Source: Devosia sediminis | GTDB lineage: Bacteria > Pseudomonadota > Alphaproteobacteria > Rhizobiales > Devosiaceae | Direction of reading: 5' to 3' | Length of the DNA stretch: 64,000 bases | Assembly (NCBI RefSeq): GCF_016411825.1 | Contig: NZ_JAEKMH010000002.1 | Location: 248,001 to 312,000 of the forward strand | Shown: positions 60,774-64,000 of the stretch, one piece after another | Layout: each line of letters starts with the position of its first letter | Numbering within the stretch: position 1 is the stretch's first letter | Notes under the pieces: model-generated | Told to the model about the DNA's origin: nothing | Database searches by the model: none | Seen by the model: the letters and a program-made list of their open reading frames with translations, nothing else | Made by a program: the position numbers and the translations under genes

Positions 60774-61640
60774 ATGACGTCGCCCCTGCCCACCATTTCC
60801 GGCCTCTCCGATCTGTCCGGCCGCTACGATGCGGTGCTGAGCGATGTCTGGGGCGTCATCCACAATGGCGTCGCCGCCTTTCCCGAGGCCGTCGAGGCGC
60901 TGCGCGAATTCCGCAAGGCCGGGGGCAGGGCGGTGCTGATCACCAATGCTCCGCGTCCCTCCGCGCCGATCGTCGCCATGCTCGACCGGCTCGGCGTACC
61001 GCGCGACGCCTATGACGCCATCGTCTCCTCGGGCGATGCGACCCGCGCCATGATCGAGAAATATCGCGGCAAGGCCATCCACCATGTCGGCCCGCCGACC
61101 GAGGACGACGCGCTTTACGAGGGTCTGGACCTCCGCCGCACCGGCGCCGAAGAGGCCGAAGTGGTGGTCGTGACCGATCTCGACACCGATGACGACACGC
61201 CCGAAATGTACCGCGAGCGCGCAAAACTCTGGCTCAGCCGCAAGCTGCCGATGATCTGCGCCAACCCCGATCGCGTGGTCGAGCATGGCGACAAGATCAT
61301 CTATTGCGGCGGCGCGCTCGGCGATCTCTATTCCGCCATGGGCGGCATGGTGCACATGGCGGGCAAGCCCTATCCGCCGATCTACGAGATGGCCTACGCC
61401 ATGGCCGAACAGGCGGCCGGCAAGCCGATCGAAAAGTCGCGGGTGCTGGCCATCGGCGACAGCGTGCGCACCGACGCCACCGGCGCTGCCCAGTTCGGCA
61501 TCGACATCCTTTTCATCACCGGCTCGATCCATGCGGCCGAGCTCGACGCCTTCGGAAAGCCCGACCCGCAGGCCATTGCCGACCTCATCGCCCCCAGCCG
61601 CGCCCATGTCGCCGGCTACCTGCCGCGTCTGAGCTGGTAA
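60774..61640 (+). CDS. HAD-superfamily hydrolase (TIGR01459/NagD-like)
   Basis: A 288-residue phosphatase of the NagD/PGP-like group. Motif I is LSDVWGVIHNG (nucleophile Asp, followed by Val-Trp-Gly-Val-Ile), motif II is VLITNAPRPS, and motif IV is VLAIGDSVRTDATGAAQFG. A cap domain sits between the first two. The substrate is unknown; relatives hydrolyse sugar or nucleotide phosphates. It is 4 nt upstream of ribF, a neighbourhood I have seen in related genomes, so a link to flavin phosphate metabolism is possible. Confidence 0.9.
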   Translation: MTSPLPTISGLSDLSGRYDAVLSDVWGVIHNGVAAFPEAVEALREFRKAGGRAVLITNAPRPSAPIVAMLDRLGVPRDAYDAIVSSGDATRAMIEKYRGKAIHHVGPPTEDDALYEGLDLRRTGAEEAEVVVVTDLDTDDDTPEMYRERAKLWLSRKLPMICANPDRVVEHGDKIIYCGGALGDLYSAMGGMVHMAGKPYPPIYEMAYAMAEQAAGKPIEKSRVLAIGDSVRTDATGAAQFGIDILFITGSIHAAELDAFGKPDPQAIADLIAPSRAHVAGYLPRLSW

Positions 61641-61644
61641 CACC

Positions 61645-62619
61645 ATGACCGACTTCGTCCGCTTGTCCGGCCTGGCTGACCTGCCTTTCAACCTGCGCGG
61701 TGCCTTTGTTGCGATCGGCAATTTCGATGGCCTTCATCGTGGCCACCAGACGGTGGTGGCCGCTTTGCTCGAGCGGGCCCGCGCGGCCGGCGTACCGGCG
61801 CTGATGCTGACCTTCGAGCCGCACCCGCGCGACGTCTTTGCGCCCGCCCCCTTCATGTTCCGGCTGACGCATGGCGATGCCAAGGCGCGCTTGGCCGAGG
61901 CCATGGGGCTCGACGGCATCATCATCCTGCCCTTCGACAAGGCCTTTTCGCAGAACGAGGCCGAGGTTTTCGTCGAGACCATGCTGGTCGAGCAACTGGG
62001 CGTGCGCGGCGTCATCGTCGGCTCCGATTTCCACTTCGGGCGCCAGCGCCGGGGGACCCCCGCCTTTCTCCGCGCCGCCGGCGAGCGCCTCGGCTTCGAG
62101 GTGGAAACGCTCGACCTGATGGATGAGGGCGAGGAAGTCATTTCCTCTTCCCGCATCCGGGCGGCGCTGTCGGAAGGCGCCGTCACTGCCGCCAACCGGC
62201 TCCTGGGCTATCACTGGTTTTTCGACGGTTGCGTGGTGAAGGGCGACCAGCGCGGCCGCGAGCTGGGCTTTCCCACCGCCAATACGCATACGCCCACCGG
62301 CTTCCAGCTCGCCCAGGGCGTCTATGCCGTGCGGGCGCGGCTGGGCAACCGGCTGTTCGATGGTGTGGCTGCCCATGGCAAGCCGATGTTCGACAATCAG
62401 TTGCCGCCTTTCGAGACGCATCTCTTCGACTTCGACGAAGACATTTACGGCCAGACGCTGGGCGTTGCGCTGATCGGGCATATCAGGGGGCAAGAAGTGT
62501 TTTCCGGCCTCGACGAGCTCATCGCCGCCATGGATCGCGATCGCAACAAGGCCCGCGAGATGATCGCCGCCGCCCGGCCGATCAGCGACCTCGACGCGCG
62601 CCTGGGCTTTTTCGCCTAG
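61645..62619 (+). CDS. ribF: Bifunctional riboflavin kinase / FAD synthetase
   Basis: A 324-residue enzyme that phosphorylates riboflavin to FMN and adenylates FMN to FAD. The N-terminal nucleotidyltransferase has VAIGNFDGLHRGHQ and GVIVGSDFHFGRQRRG, with SSSRIRAALSEG completing the adenylation site. The C-terminal kinase domain has KGDQRGRELGFPTANTH and FETHLFDFDEDIYGQ. FMN and FAD feed the flavoenzymes seen elsewhere in the window (EtfAB, PdxH, GlpD). Confidence 0.97.
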   Translation: MTDFVRLSGLADLPFNLRGAFVAIGNFDGLHRGHQTVVAALLERARAAGVPALMLTFEPHPRDVFAPAPFMFRLTHGDAKARLAEAMGLDGIIILPFDKAFSQNEAEVFVETMLVEQLGVRGVIVGSDFHFGRQRRGTPAFLRAAGERLGFEVETLDLMDEGEEVISSSRIRAALSEGAVTAANRLLGYHWFFDGCVVKGDQRGRELGFPTANTHTPTGFQLAQGVYAVRARLGNRLFDGVAAHGKPMFDNQLPPFETHLFDFDEDIYGQTLGVALIGHIRGQEVFSGLDELIAAMDRDRNKAREMIAAARPISDLDARLGFFA

Positions 62620-62620
62620 C

Positions 62621-63694
62621 TCAGCTCTCGACCATCAAGAGGCGGACCAGCTCGGTCTGCCGGCGCACGCCAGTCTTGTCGAAAATGCTGGTCAGTTGCG
62701 AGCGGGCCGTGGTGTCCGACACGCCGCGCGCCAGCGCCGCGGCCTTGCGGCTGCCCTTCTCCACCACGGCGATGGCCAGTTCCGCCTCGGCGCGGGTGAG
62801 GCCGTAAAGCCGGGTCAGGGTCGCCAGTCTCTGGCGCAGCCTGTGTCCTGGGTCGGCGATCATGACCATGGCGACCGGCCGCTGCGGCACCGGATAGGTC
62901 ATGTCGGGAGGGAAGGGGACGCATTGCACTGAAAGCGGGCCATCAGGCCCCGTGATCTGCGTGCGGCCGATGCCGTGATCGAGCTGGGAGAGACACCGCG
63001 CGATGATCCGGGCGAGGTTCTGCGTGCTCTGCGTGTCGGCGCTGCCGAGCTGCCCGTCGCGGATCTGGAGGCGCCCGTCGCCCAACATGGCCTGGGCCGT
63101 CTGATTGCCGTCGATCACCCTTCCGGCGCGGTCCAGCATCAGCGCCGCCTGCCCGGAGAGGTCGAGCGCATCCAGCGTCATCCGATTGGCGAGGCGCAGT
63201 TGCGCCAGCCAGCTCCAGCGCTCCACGGCATTGCTGAGATCGGGCGCCAGGGTCCGCACCAGCTCGATCTGATCGGTCGTCACTTCCTCGGCGGTATTGA
63301 TGACCAGCGTCCCGGCCCAGCCGGTGCTGGTGGCGAGATTGAGCGCCACGGCGTGGTTGAACCGCTGCGGCACGCACCAGAGATTGTAGAAGTCGCTGCG
63401 CCGGAAGCCCTCGTTTTCCGGCAGCGTGTCGGTCACCGTGATCGCACCAGGGCCCTGCCGGGCAACCGCCCGCATGATCACGTTCTGCTGGTGGAAGATG
63501 TCGTGATAGACCTGCACCTGCCCGAGGTCGGTCCGCGGCGCGAACATTTCGAGCTGACCGCTGCGCTGCCCGCCGCCGAGTGTGGCTTCGGTCGCGCCGA
63601 TGAGATCGGCCAGCCGCAGCAGAAGTTCGGGCCATGCAGCGTCCGAAACGGCCGTTGCCTGCAACTCACCCCTCAGCCGCTCGTGCAGATCCAT
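62621..63694 (-). CDS. LuxR-type transcriptional regulator
   Basis: A 357-residue protein. The N-terminal two thirds form a sensor-like region with PAS-like character (QAALMLDRAGRVIDGNQTAQAMLGDGRLQIRDGQL). The C-terminal LuxR helix-turn-helix is LYGLTRAEAELAIAVVEKGSRKAAALARGVSDTTARSQLTSIFDKTGVRRQTELVRLL, with typical spacing. No receiver domain and no autoinducer-binding signature can be made out, so the input is unknown. Convergent with ribF. Confidence 0.88.
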   Translation of the reverse strand: MDLHERLRGELQATAVSDAAWPELLLRLADLIGATEATLGGGQRSGQLEMFAPRTDLGQVQVYHDIFHQQNVIMRAVARQGPGAITVTDTLPENEGFRRSDFYNLWCVPQRFNHAVALNLATSTGWAGTLVINTAEEVTTDQIELVRTLAPDLSNAVERWSWLAQLRLANRMTLDALDLSGQAALMLDRAGRVIDGNQTAQAMLGDGRLQIRDGQLGSADTQSTQNLARIIARCLSQLDHGIGRTQITGPDGPLSVQCVPFPPDMTYPVPQRPVAMVMIADPGHRLRQRLATLTRLYGLTRAEAELAIAVVEKGSRKAAALARGVSDTTARSQLTSIFDKTGVRRQTELVRLLMVES

Positions 63695-63913
63695 GCGAGA
63701 TTCATGCCGTTAAGCATGACCCCAGTCCTCGAACATTCGTCCGATGTAGCAGGTTTTCGCGCCCCCTAGGTTGAAATGGTCAACAAAAGGTTAAGACCGA
63801 ACCGCGTGTAACCACGGCCCTGGCCGCGGAGCGGATCGGGGAGAGCCCTCGCAACCACGCCTGCGTTGACCGGCGCCCGCCGCCGAACCCAGTTGTTCAG
63901 AAGGTGTTGTACT

Positions 63914-64000
63914 ATGCTCTTTGACAAGAAGCCGGCGTCGCGGCTGCGCCTCTACGGTGCCGTTGCGGCGGTCACCATGGCGGGCCAGATCAGCCCCGTC
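63914..64000 (+). CDS. Start of a putative exported protein (cut by window end)
   Basis: The ATG at 63914 opens a frame running to the window end: MLFDKKPASRLRLYGAVAAV then TMAGQISPV. The basic start and Ala-rich hydrophobic stretch suit a signal peptide. AGAAGG lies about 10 nt upstream. Nothing more can be said from 29 codons. The preceding 219 nt hold no gene I can support. Confidence 0.45.
   Translation, partial: MLFDKKPASRLRLYGAVAAVTMAGQISPV

Overview
This is 64 kb of GC-rich, gene-dense chromosome from an alphaproteobacterium, most likely a Hyphomicrobiales member and plausibly Devosia-like (inference from gene content, not a database match). Supporting signs are: a tRNA-His with A73 and no encoded G-1, together with the divergent alphaproteobacterial type of HisRS; a PAS-rich DivL/PdhS-like kinase homologue; a CIRCE-controlled groESL operon with an RpoH-like promoter; a Tad-type pilus VWA protein; and several families of palindromic extragenic repeats. 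I see no prophage, insertion sequence or CRISPR array. Almost all of the window looks like core or semi-core chromosome.

Layout. 0-3.4 kb: end of a Sua5 gene, a small membrane protein, a J-domain protein divergent from pdxH, and a DUF1499 protein. 3.4-6.5 kb: glpD-glpK with three phased TTCGTTT repeats upstream. 6.6-16.2 kb: AEC-type carrier, the alpha-E / circularly permuted ATP-grasp pair, a 2-hydroxyacid dehydrogenase, a hydrolase-cupin-GNAT strand, a GH13 glucosidase and an AbrB-family membrane protein. 16.4-20.2 kb: an M20 amidohydrolase, a tiny secreted Cys/Pro protein, and a thioredoxin-CcdA-rhodanese operon that forms a periplasmic thiol/sulfur relay. 20.5-27.4 kb: a hypothetical protein, a Tim44-domain protein, etfBA, an aromatic/aspartate aminotransferase, an Fsa-type aldolase and Mrp. 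27.4-30.8 kb: a structured RNA candidate and a LacI-type operator ahead of a GH1 beta-glucosidase, then a UPF0149 protein and a tricarboxylate-type solute-binding protein.

30.8-35.8 kb: a complete family-5 (peptide/opine type) ABC importer on the minus strand. 35.9-42.1 kb: a large kinase homologue lacking the phospho-acceptor histidine, tRNA-His, a TadG-like VWA protein with an inserted repeat module, an L,D-transpeptidase and a single-domain response regulator. 42.5-48.7 kb: a DUF1127-like protein, hisS-hisZ-hisG, a small membrane protein, a GT2 glycosyltransferase, a TSUP carrier and an orphan BrnA-like protein. 48.9-51 kb: groES-groEL. 51-64 kb: DUF427, a small protein, an EamA exporter, a RibD/DHFR-like reductase, a sigma-54 activator, a ROK regulator, a degenerate EAL protein, a chemoreceptor, a HAD hydrolase, ribF, a LuxR-type regulator and the start of a secreted protein.

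The two signals most worth following are (i) a compact RNA-like element at 27533-27689 with a cobalamin-riboswitch-like core and two mutually exclusive hairpins, and (ii) a histidine-kinase homologue whose H-box, N-box and glycine boxes are all degenerate. A third theme is the palindromic repeats, three of which sit between co-directional, functionally linked gene pairs (glpD/glpK, ATP-grasp/alpha-E, solute-binding protein/permease).
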